This document shows, piece after piece, positions 5,678-11,568 of a DNA stretch of 11,568 bases. A program made the position numbers and the translations under genes. The stretch is from NCBI GenBank assembly GCA_934540955.1, contig CAKTCY010000061.1, positions 1 to 11,568 on the forward strand, given 5' to 3'. Each line of letters starts with the position of its first letter. The stretch's first letter is position 1. The stretch is from an uncultured Faecalibacterium sp. (lineage in GTDB: Bacteria > Bacillota > Clostridia > Oscillospirales > Ruminococcaceae). Under the pieces are notes generated by a model. The model saw nothing but the letters and a program-made list of their open reading frames with translations, had not been told where the DNA came from and did not search any database.

Positions 5678-6217
5678 ATGAAACTGTATAAGCGTTTTGC
5701 GGCCGCTCTGCTGGCCGGTATCATGGTGCTTGCCCTGTTTACTGCCTGCAGCAGTACCCCCCCCCAGAGCCCTGAGAAGCAGGAAAAGATAGATTTTGCC
5801 TGCACGTTCTGGCAGGATGAGGCGTGCAGAGCGGTAGAGAGGCAACTGCCGCGCAATGATCAGCTCCGCAAGGCCGCGCAGGATATGGGCGAGGAGCTTG
5901 CCCCAAAGGGTGAACTGATCACAAATGGAGTGTATTGGGGCCGTCTGGATATGGAAGTCCCGGACGGAAAGATAGCGGCTTTTATGGTCCTGACATGGGA
6001 TAAGCAAAACGCCGCCGCCTATGATCTGGACAAGCTTTTGGATGACGCCGGGGATCCGGTTTGGGCAGAAGATGCGGTCCAAAAGGTGCGTAAGATGATG
6101 CGGCTCGTCCTTGCTACGGAGGACCGGCTTGCAAAGATCGAACAGGCCGACGTTGCCGCCATTAAAAACAAGGATGGCACCTATAGCTTTGTGCTGGGCT
6201 ATATCATTGCAGAATAA
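5678..6217 (+). CDS. Small lipoprotein 3 of the array
   Basis: A 179-residue predicted lipoprotein. The leader MKLYKRFAAALLAGIMVLAL is followed by FTAC (Cys24) and a Ser/Pro linker (SSTPPQSPEKQ). The mature part is rich in charged helices and includes a central strand pair, YWGRLDMEVPDGKIAAFMVL (86-105). It ends KNKDGTYSFVLGYIIAE, the same place where the other members have their GxxY last strand. The leader shares a 30-nt identical stretch with gene 2 (5108-5137 and 5708-5737), while the mature parts show little similarity. Two cysteines (42 and 50) lie close together in the mature part. AGGAGA (5665-5670) sets the start. The gene is probably co-transcribed with gene 2; no hairpin terminator is seen after it. 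Function unknown. Confidence 0.82.
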   Translation: MKLYKRFAAALLAGIMVLALFTACSSTPPQSPEKQEKIDFACTFWQDEACRAVERQLPRNDQLRKAAQDMGEELAPKGELITNGVYWGRLDMEVPDGKIAAFMVLTWDKQNAAAYDLDKLLDDAGDPVWAEDAVQKVRKMMRLVLATEDRLAKIEQADVAAIKNKDGTYSFVLGYIIAE

Positions 6218-6238
6218 CGGCAAAAAGCACGCCTGCCA

Positions 6239-6268
6239 TTGACGAACACTGCCGTGCTGCTGTAAAAT
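6239..6268 (+). promoter_or_regulatory. Promoter of lipoprotein gene 4
   Basis: TTGACG (6239-6244) and TAAAAT (6263-6268) with an 18-nt spacer, starting 21 nt after the gene 3 stop codon. This makes gene 4 a separate transcription unit, though read-through from genes 2 and 3 is possible. Confidence 0.7.
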
Positions 6269-6330
6269 GAAAGCAGAATACCCCGCGCACCCGCACGGGA
6301 ACGCCCTGCATTTTATAAAAGGAGCATTGC

Positions 6331-6888
6331 ATGAAAAAGTTAAAGCGTCTTGCGGCGGTTCTTCTGGCCGGTATCATGGCACTGGCGCTGCTCACCGCCT
6401 GCAGCGGCAGCGATGCCGGCAACCCGGAATTTGAAGCCAACGTGGAGGGCGTCTATCAGGAAGCGCTGAAAACGAAATTCGAGAAGGAGCTTGAAAACGG
6501 GGGAGCGTTTACAAACGATGCCGACATCAAGGCACTGGCCATCGAGCACATCGAGGAGAAACACGACGCGAAAAGCCTGACCAAGGAGACGATCTGGAAA
6601 ACAGACGGAGACGTAAAAACCGTGGTGCGGCAGGTGCTGCTTTGCTATACAAGCGCGAATGGCACCCTTGTGCCGCGTTTCTACGAGGCTGCAACCGCGC
6701 AGAACATCACGCCGGACGTAATAGATCTCCTTACCCTGCATAATGCCGTGAAGACCTTAAAGACAAAGGCGGAGGAGGAGGGGATGACGCTGGAGCTTAC
6801 CGCGCTGGGTGTCGGCGCAAAGACCTTCGGCGGCAAGACCTATATTGCCATCGGCTTTGAGCTGACCAACACCACCCCGCAGAATTGA
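6331..6888 (+). CDS. Small lipoprotein 4 of the array
   Basis: A 185-residue predicted lipoprotein. The leader MKKLKRLAAVLLAGIMALAL is followed by LTAC (Cys24) and a short Ser/Gly/Asp linker. A helical region spans about 33-80 (NVEGVYQEALKTKFEKELEN, then NDADIKALAIEHIEEKH). Strand-rich sequence follows around 90-108, a helix at 128-150 (DVIDLLTLHNAVKTLKTKAE), and the final strands LTALGVGAKTFGGKTYIAIGFEL (156-178). The ending GVGAKTFGGKTYIAIGF is the most CAP-like of the four, but the protein lacks recognisable CAP signature residues elsewhere, so function stays open. AAAGGAG (6318-6324) precedes the ATG by 6 nt. It has its own promoter and a strong terminator, forming the last unit before the Wadjet operon. 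Confidence 0.84.
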   Translation: MKKLKRLAAVLLAGIMALALLTACSGSDAGNPEFEANVEGVYQEALKTKFEKELENGGAFTNDADIKALAIEHIEEKHDAKSLTKETIWKTDGDVKTVVRQVLLCYTSANGTLVPRFYEAATAQNITPDVIDLLTLHNAVKTLKTKAEEEGMTLELTALGVGAKTFGGKTYIAIGFELTNTTPQN

Positions 6889-6893
6889 ACCCT

Positions 6894-6927
6894 GCCCCGA
6901 GGAGCACCCCGCTCCCCGGGGCTTTTT
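6894..6927 (+). terminator. Intrinsic terminator after lipoprotein gene 4
   Basis: A 12-bp stem with one mismatch (GCCCCGaGGAGC 6894-6905 with GCTCCcCGGGGC 6911-6922), loop ACCCC, and TTTTT at 6923-6927, located 6 nt after the stop codon. Confidence 0.88.
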
Positions 6928-6940
6928 GCGTGAACCCCTC

Positions 6941-7161
6941 CCGTGAAAAGGGGATTCTGAAAAGCCCGCAGGCTTTTCAGAATCCCGAATTAAAAATAAT
7001 TCTTCCGCTGAATATGGCTAGAGTGCAACGACGACGACCGCCGCCAGCGGCGGAAACAGGGAGGAGTTGTTGGGGCAGCGGCCAGCAAGACGCGAGTGCC
7101 GCCCAAGGCACGAAGCGGATGCTGGGTGCCGCAACCCGATAGCGGCGCGCATTCCAAATCG
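6941..7161 (+). repeat. Variable-stem hairpin repeat, copy 2, with a 127-bp structured insertion
   Basis: The block order matches copy 1 at 2967-3073: CCGTGAAAA (6941-6949), one spacer base, a perfect 16-bp stem (6951-6966 with 6971-6986) around CGCA, an A/T inverted repeat (GAATTAAAAATAATTC, 6987-7002), ATGGCTAGAG (7014-7023) and ATTCCAAATCG (7151-7161). The stem sequence is unrelated to copy 1. Between the last two blocks copy 1 has 13 nt and this copy has 127 nt. The extra sequence holds a CCGCCGC/GCGGCGG hairpin (7038-7053) and a longer interrupted hairpin bounded by CCAGC and GCTGG (7082-7125). No left-end inverted repeat like that at 2747 is visible here. No gene is present. Confidence 0.65.
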
Positions 7162-7162
7162 T

Positions 7163-7187
7163 CCCGCCCACCCGGCGGGCTTTTTTT
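7163..7187 (+). terminator. Intrinsic terminator upstream of the Wadjet operon
   Basis: CCCGCC (7163-7168) pairs with GGCGGG (7174-7179), followed by C and seven T (7181-7187). No coding gene ends just before it; the lipoprotein transcript already has a terminator at 6894-6927. It therefore either acts as a backup or ends a non-coding transcript from the repeat. It would also insulate jetA from upstream transcription. Confidence 0.8.
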
Positions 7188-7196
7188 CGCCTTTTT

Positions 7197-7225
7197 GTGA
7201 CAAACCCCGCCCGCTGTGGTACAAT
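7197..7225 (+). promoter_or_regulatory. Promoter of the Wadjet operon
   Basis: GTGACA (7197-7202) and TACAAT (7220-7225) are spaced 17 nt apart, with an extended -10 TGG (7217-7219). It lies directly after the terminator and gives a leader of about 30 nt before jetA. Confidence 0.7.
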
Positions 7226-7261
7226 AAAAGGGTATCGAACCAAGACAGAAAGGACGTTTCC

Positions 7262-8692
7262 ATGCAGCTGTTTGAACTGGTCAGCCCACGGCTGTTCCGC
7301 CCGCTGGCGGGGCCCAACCGGGCGTTTTATGCAGAGCTTTTGCTGCTGCTCTGGGAGGAGTGCCGCCATACGGCAGATTACAGCATTTCCCGCGCCGAAG
7401 CCGTCTCCCGCGCCGAGGATTATTTTGCCGCGCTGGCAAAGCCGCTGGCGCTGGACGCCGACGGCGCGGGCGATGAGGACGAGCAGCCCACCCGCGACCC
7501 CCACACGCTGGCGGTGGGCTTTCTGCTGCGTCTGCGCCGCACCGGCTGGCTGGAAGAGCAGCCCGGCAGCTACGAGACGGAGCCCACCCTTGCTTTTATG
7601 CCGGAGGTCACCCCGCTGCTGGATGCGCTGGAAGAAATACTGAACCCCCGGGTGGTCACCTACACCGGCAAGCTGTATAAGGCGTGGCAGCTGCTGGGCA
7701 GCATCGGACAGGAAAAAAGCCCCTACGAGAACGTGCTGCGGGAGGTGGCGGCAGACCTTGAGACCTTGAACAAGTCCCTGCGCGCCCTCAACGCTTCCAT
7801 CGGGCATTATATCGACCGCCTGACCCATAACCGCACCCCGCAGGAGGTGCTGGAGCTGTTCGACCAGTACGAGGAAAAGGTGGTGGCGGCGGCCTACCAC
7901 CGCTTTAAAACCAGCGATAACCTGTTCAATTACCGCGCCTATCTGGAAGAAGAGCTGGACGACTGCGAGCAGAACCAGCTGCCCCGGCTGGCGCTGGACT
8001 ACGCCCGGGTGGAGCGCTGCGCCCCCGGTGAGGCGGCGCCCCGGGTGCGTGCCCTCATCCAGCAGCAGCGGGACGCACTGGAAGAGATGAGCACCCTGAT
8101 GAAGGAGATCGACGCCAGCCATATCCGCTACCGCAAGCGGGCGGTGCAGCGGGCGCAATTCCTGCTGCTGAGTGACCGCTCGGCTCAGGGCAGCGTCACC
8201 GCCCTGCTGCGCCGCTACGCCGAGGACATCCGCAGCCCGGAGCAGCTGTTCGAGCCGGATGACGGCCCGGTGGCGGCGCGGCTGCATTTGTACCCGGCGG
8301 CAGTGTTCGGTGCAAAGCCGCTGTATCCCCCCGCCGCGCCCCGCACCGAAGCGCCCCTTGCTCCGGTGCGCACCGAGCCCCTTGACCCCGCCCGGCTGCG
8401 GCAGGAGCAGCAGCTGCTGCTGGACTACGCCCGCCTTGCCGTCACCGAGGAAAACGTGGCGCTGCTGGCGCGGCAGGCGCTGGCTGCCCGCCCGCAGGTG
8501 AACGCCTCCACCCTTGTGGAGGAATACCCGAACGACTTTACAGGCATCATCGGCCTGCACACCTATTCCCAGTCGCCGCACCGGGAGTACGATATCACCC
8601 TGACCGGAAACTGGGTGGAGCGCGGCGGCTTCCGGTTTCAGGATTTTGTCCTGACCCGCCGCAAGGAGGTAAACACGGATGGCAACCATTGA
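7262..8692 (+). CDS. jetA: Wadjet defence protein JetA (kleisin-like subunit)
   Basis: This 476-residue cytoplasmic protein is the predicted kleisin of a Wadjet SMC complex, bridging the heads of the JetC ATPase and carrying JetB. It opens MQLFELVSPRLFRPLAGPNR and has an alpha-helical N-terminal half. A probable winged-helix-like stretch (AVGFLLRLRRTGWLEEQPGS, 84-103) precedes long helices at 150-205 and 260-325. A Pro/Ala-rich linker (about 355-375) follows, then a C-terminal helical part ending VERGGFRFQDFVLTRRKEV. It resembles JetA of the DUF5716 type rather than type I JetA (DUF3375), but the subtype is uncertain. Identification leans on the jetA-jetB-jetC order and on the SMC gene. AAAGGA (7249-7254) precedes the ATG; in-frame upstream codons would overlap the promoter. 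The 3' end overlaps jetB by 14 nt. Confidence 0.85.
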   Translation: MQLFELVSPRLFRPLAGPNRAFYAELLLLLWEECRHTADYSISRAEAVSRAEDYFAALAKPLALDADGAGDEDEQPTRDPHTLAVGFLLRLRRTGWLEEQPGSYETEPTLAFMPEVTPLLDALEEILNPRVVTYTGKLYKAWQLLGSIGQEKSPYENVLREVAADLETLNKSLRALNASIGHYIDRLTHNRTPQEVLELFDQYEEKVVAAAYHRFKTSDNLFNYRAYLEEELDDCEQNQLPRLALDYARVERCAPGEAAPRVRALIQQQRDALEEMSTLMKEIDASHIRYRKRAVQRAQFLLLSDRSAQGSVTALLRRYAEDIRSPEQLFEPDDGPVAARLHLYPAAVFGAKPLYPPAAPRTEAPLAPVRTEPLDPARLRQEQQLLLDYARLAVTEENVALLARQALAARPQVNASTLVEEYPNDFTGIIGLHTYSQSPHREYDITLTGNWVERGGFRFQDFVLTRRKEVNTDGNH

Positions 8693-9287
8693 TCTGCTGG
8701 AAGAGACCGCAAACTATCTGCTCAACCACTGCTTCGTGCTGGGCTGCGTAGAGGAACAGCGGGCAAAATATCTGTATATTCAGGATCACCTCAACGAGGT
8801 GCGGGCGGTGTTCAAGCCCTTGGGCTACGCGGTGCTTTTGTACCCCGCGCCCATGCAGGCGGCGGCGCTGGTCAACGAGCACGAGGGCAGTCAGGCACGG
8901 CTGCTCAAGTACGAGAGCATTCTGCTGCTGGTGCTGCGGCTTTTGTACCTGCAAAAGCGGGAAAGCCTTGCCGCCAGCGCGGATGAGGTGCTGGTGACCG
9001 TGGAGGAGGTGCAGGCCGAGCTGCAAAAGATGAACCTGCCCCGCAAGCTGGACCAGCAAACGCTGGAAAAGCTCATGCGCACCCTGCGCCGGTACAATCT
9101 GGCGCGGCCGGTGGGGCGGCTCTCCGGGCTGGACAGCCGCATTGAGGTGTTCCCCACGGTGCTGCTGGCGCTGCCGGACGCCGACCTTGCGGATGCCGCT
9201 GCCGAGAGCGCCCGCACCCGCACCGAGCTTGGCCTGTACGAGCGCCCGGAGGGCGCAGACACGGAAGCAGGGGAGGTGGAAGCATGA
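8679..9287 (+). CDS. jetB: Wadjet defence protein JetB (KITE-like, DUF4194 type)
   Basis: A 202-residue protein matching the size and position of JetB, the KITE (winged-helix dimer) subunit that binds the JetA kleisin, analogous to MukE/MksE. It has an N-terminal helical segment (MATIDLLEETANYLLNHCFV), ESILLLVLRLLYLQKRESL (88-106), and VTVEEVQAELQKM (116-128). The second winged-helix half carries LMRTLRRYNLARPVG and ends in a strand pair DSRIEVFPTVLLAL. The C-terminal tail is acidic and probably disordered. An ideal AAGGAGGT (8663-8670) lies inside the end of jetA, 8 nt before the ATG. The stop overlaps the jetC start as ATGA, so all three genes are translationally coupled, as expected for subunits made in fixed ratio. 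Confidence 0.88.
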   Translation: MATIDLLEETANYLLNHCFVLGCVEEQRAKYLYIQDHLNEVRAVFKPLGYAVLLYPAPMQAAALVNEHEGSQARLLKYESILLLVLRLLYLQKRESLAASADEVLVTVEEVQAELQKMNLPRKLDQQTLEKLMRTLRRYNLARPVGRLSGLDSRIEVFPTVLLALPDADLADAAAESARTRTELGLYERPEGADTEAGEVEA

Positions 9288-11568
9288 TCGAACTCAAGCG
9301 CCTGAAACTTATCAACTGGCACAACTTTGAAAATACCACCTTCGACTGCGCCCGCCTGACCTATATGATCGGCGTGAACGCCGTGGGCAAGACCACCATT
9401 CTGGACGCCATCCGCTACTGCCTGACCACCAACCGCAGCTTCAATGCGCTGGGCAATAAGAAAAGTGGCCGCACCCTGCAGGGCTCTGTCCACGCCAAGC
9501 AGCGCGGCGAAAACGCCTACCGCCGCCCGGGGCATACCGTGGCGTATATCGGGGCGGAGTTCTGGGACAGCGTAAAGCACACCAGCTTTGTCATCGCGGT
9601 ACGGGTGGAGTCCGAGGGCCCCATGCAGGAGCTGCACCCCGGCGACCAGACGTGGTATATCTCGGAGGACGGCATCACGCTGGAGCAGCTGCCCTTTATC
9701 GACCCGCGCACCGGTGCGCCCAGCGCCAAGGAGGACTTCAAGCCTGCCGAGGGGCGGCTTTCCTATACCCGCAGCCCCAGCGAAGCGCGGGACCGCATCT
9801 GCCGCGCACTGGGCATCGGACGCGCAGCCAGCCCGCTGGGCAAAAAGTTCAACGAGGTGTTCCAGATGGGCACCAGCATGGACGAGATCCCGAATTTCCG
9901 GGAGTTTCTGTACCAGTACATCCTGCCCCAGCCGGAGCTGGACTTGGAAGCCTTGCAGGGCGACCGCTTGGAGCTGGAAAATCTGCACGCCGTGCTGGCC
10001 GAAGCCCAGACCCGCGCCGATGCGCTGGACGAGATCGTGCGCTTTGGCCGCGAAGCCACCGAAAAGCAGACCGAAGCCATTGTGAACCGGGGCGCCGCCC
10101 TGCTGGCACGGGCGGCTGCCGATGCCGGGGAAAAGGCTGTCTGGCAGGAGCGGGTGGAGGCCGGACGCCGCCAGCAGGAGACGCTGCGCACCCGCTACGC
10201 CGAGGCCAAGACCGCCGAAGCGGAGGCCCGCCGCGCCTATCTGACCGCCCACAGCGCCGCCGGTGCCAGCGGCGAGGGCCGCGCACTGGATGCCCTCAGC
10301 GAGGAGCTGGCGCACCGGCAGACCGCACTGGATGCCGCTGCCCGCAAGGCGGACACCGCCGAAAAAGCCGCCGAAAAGACCGGCAACCTGCTGGCTGTGC
10401 TGCGCCGCAGCGGCTTTGCCGCCGGGCAGAAGCTGGCCGACCTGACCCCCGACACCCTGCCCGCCCTGACCGACTGGCTGACCGCACAGGAAAAGCCGCT
10501 GGAGGAAGCCTATTTTGCCGCCCGGCAGCACACCGCTGCCTTGCAGCGGCAGCAGACCGAGAAGCGCGCCGAGCTGGACGCCGTGTCCGGCGGCAAGTGG
10601 GTGTACCCCCACGGCGACGCCGCCACCCGGGTGCGGGACGCCGTGAACGCCGAGCTGAAGAGCCGCGGCATGGAGCCGGACGCCCGCATCTTCTGCGAGC
10701 TGCTGAACGTGGAGGACGAGAGCTGGCAGGACTGCGTGGAAGCCTGTCTGGGCGACCGCCGGTTTGATATCCTTGTGCCGCCCGCCCACTACGCCGCCGC
10801 AAAAAGCGCCTTTGTGGCGCTGAAGGATAAGGTAGGCCCCATCAGCCTGCTGGACACCCCGGGTCTGCGCAAGGCCAACCGCCGCGCCGACACCGCCCCT
10901 GCCGACAGTCTGGCGGCACAGGTCACCAGCGAAAACCCGCTGGCCGCGCAGTACGCCGACACCATCCTGCGCCGCATCGTCTGCTGCGACACCCCCGACA
11001 CGCTGGAAAACTACCCCGACAGCGCCACCCGCGACCTTCTGCGCCACCACCCCTTCCGCTTGGAGCGTCTGCGCACCCCGCAGCGCTATATCGGCTTGGA
11101 AGCCCGCCGCGCCCGCGCCGGGGCACTGGCAGGGGAGATGAATGCCCTTGCCGAGGAGGTGCGCGCCGCCGCACAGGCGGAGCAGAACCTGAAAGCCGCC
11201 TACAGCCAGTACCAGACCCTTTTGCGCGGCACTACGCTGGAGGAGCTTGCCGCTTTGTGGGACGCCCGCGCCGCCCTGACCGCCACCCGGGAAGCCGTGG
11301 ACGCACAGGCCGCAAAGCTGGCAGAGTGCCGCGAGAACCCCCTGCTGCAGCAGCTGTATAAAGAGGAAGAGGTGCGCGAAGCCGCATGGGAAGCCGCCCG
11401 CACCGCCGTGGAGCAGACCGGCGGCGACCTGCGCGTGTGCGAAAAACAGATCACCTCCTGCGAGACCGAGCAGCAAAAGGCGGTGGACACCGCCGAAAAG
11501 AGCGCACAGGCCGCAGAGAGCTTTTTTGCCGCCCACCCGCTGGTGGAGCCCCTCTCCCGCAGCCGTCA
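9284..11568 (+). CDS. jetC: Wadjet defence protein JetC (SMC-like ATPase), 3' end cut by window
   Basis: This is the motor subunit of Wadjet: an SMC/SbcC-like ATPase that, in studied systems, extrudes loops on circular plasmid DNA until JetD can cleave it. The 761 residues present open MIELKRLKLINWHNFENTTF and carry the Walker A loop GVNAVGKTT (30-38). The N-terminal head follows, including EVFQMGTSMDEIPNFREFLY (191-210). A long Ala/Glu/Arg-rich coiled coil spans about 220-435. A hinge-like domain follows at about 437-600, with FCELLNVEDESWQDCVEACL (470-489) and RRFDILVPP. The return coiled coil begins near 605. Signature and Walker B motifs should lie past the edge, since the family is about 1,100 residues. 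The frame stays open to the last base. GGGGAGG (9270-9276) lies upstream and the start overlaps the jetB stop. jetD is expected next. Confidence 0.92.
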   Translation, partial: MIELKRLKLINWHNFENTTFDCARLTYMIGVNAVGKTTILDAIRYCLTTNRSFNALGNKKSGRTLQGSVHAKQRGENAYRRPGHTVAYIGAEFWDSVKHTSFVIAVRVESEGPMQELHPGDQTWYISEDGITLEQLPFIDPRTGAPSAKEDFKPAEGRLSYTRSPSEARDRICRALGIGRAASPLGKKFNEVFQMGTSMDEIPNFREFLYQYILPQPELDLEALQGDRLELENLHAVLAEAQTRADALDEIVRFGREATEKQTEAIVNRGAALLARAAADAGEKAVWQERVEAGRRQQETLRTRYAEAKTAEAEARRAYLTAHSAAGASGEGRALDALSEELAHRQTALDAAARKADTAEKAAEKTGNLLAVLRRSGFAAGQKLADLTPDTLPALTDWLTAQEKPLEEAYFAARQHTAALQRQQTEKRAELDAVSGGKWVYPHGDAATRVRDAVNAELKSRGMEPDARIFCELLNVEDESWQDCVEACLGDRRFDILVPPAHYAAAKSAFVALKDKVGPISLLDTPGLRKANRRADTAPADSLAAQVTSENPLAAQYADTILRRIVCCDTPDTLENYPDSATRDLLRHHPFRLERLRTPQRYIGLEARRARAGALAGEMNALAEEVRAAAQAEQNLKAAYSQYQTLLRGTTLEELAALWDARAALTATREAVDAQAAKLAECRENPLLQQLYKEEEVREAAWEAARTAVEQTGGDLRVCEKQITSCETEQQKAVDTAEKSAQAAESFFAAHPLVEPLSRSR

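Noticed and set aside
5108..5737. 30-nt identical stretch exactly 600 bp apart taken as a long direct repeat or duplicated gene
   Set aside because: Identity is limited to the leader-coding part; the mature regions do not align. The 600-bp spacing follows simply from the distance between the two start codons.
6889..7142. 85-codon plus-strand frame after lipoprotein 4
   Set aside because: It begins almost at the preceding stop codon, passes through the terminator and the hairpin repeat, and has no ribosome binding site or recognisable domain.
7067..7261. N-terminal extension of JetA upstream of 7262
   Set aside because: The extension runs through the terminator at 7163-7187 and the promoter at 7197-7225, while the ATG at 7262 has a well-spaced ribosome binding site and begins the family-like sequence.
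6977..8689. A 570-codon open frame on the minus strand opposite jetA
   Set aside because: It is a shadow of a GC-rich coding region. It lacks a plausible ribosome binding site and runs through the repeat, terminator and promoter ahead of jetA.
9652..10767. A 371-codon plus-strand frame inside jetC
   Set aside because: It is out of frame with jetC, Arg/Gly/Ala-rich and without motifs; an overlapping shadow.
8891..11536. An 881-codon open frame on the minus strand opposite jetB and jetC
   Set aside because: The Gly/Leu/Ala/Val/Gln-rich composition without domain features is typical of an antisense shadow of coiled-coil coding DNA. The plus-strand frame has the Walker A motif and hinge-like domain.

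Overview
The window looks like a chromosomal segment of a GC-rich, low-GC-lineage gut Firmicute, most plausibly Faecalibacterium or a close Ruminococcaceae relative. This rests on strong AGGAGG-type ribosome binding sites, TTGACA/TATAAT-like promoters, GC-rich coding DNA, a repeated MKKLxxxxALLLAGIMxLALLTAC lipoprotein leader, and GC-rich palindromic repeats beginning CCCTCTCAGTC. The genus is inference; no rRNA or other taxonomic marker is present.

Layout. (1) 1-494, minus strand: the N-terminal part of a MATE-family efflux transporter, running off the left edge. It is divergent from (2) a two-gene plus-strand operon, 746-2740, with a nucleotide-regulated (CBS/DRTGG) family II inorganic pyrophosphatase followed 12 nt later by an acylphosphatase. 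Both enzymes hydrolyse phosphoanhydride-type bonds. (3) 2741-4301: a repeat-rich zone. It holds two copies of a palindromic MITE-like element whose 46-bp cores lie in opposite orientations. One copy is nested in a larger element with its own terminal inverted repeats. A minus-strand gene for a secreted cysteine-peptidase-like protein sits between the two copies. (4) 4302-6888: four tandem small lipoprotein genes that share a near-identical leader, with the lipid-anchoring Cys at position 24 in all four, but have strongly diverged mature parts. They fall into three promoter units. (5) 6889-7261: a lipoprotein terminator, a second copy of a variable-stem hairpin repeat carrying extra structured sequence, another terminator, and the promoter of the next operon. 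(6) 7262 to the right edge: jetA-jetB-jetC of a Wadjet plasmid-defence operon, translationally coupled by overlaps. jetC is cut by the window edge and jetD is expected just beyond it.

How it works together. The Wadjet genes should make an SMC-like complex (JetA kleisin, JetB KITE, JetC ATPase) that recognises closed circular DNA for cleavage by JetD. The rest is housekeeping (pyrophosphate and acyl-phosphate hydrolysis, efflux) and envelope functions (lipoproteins, secreted peptidase-like protein). The least explained material is the repeat system and the fast-diverging lipoprotein array.
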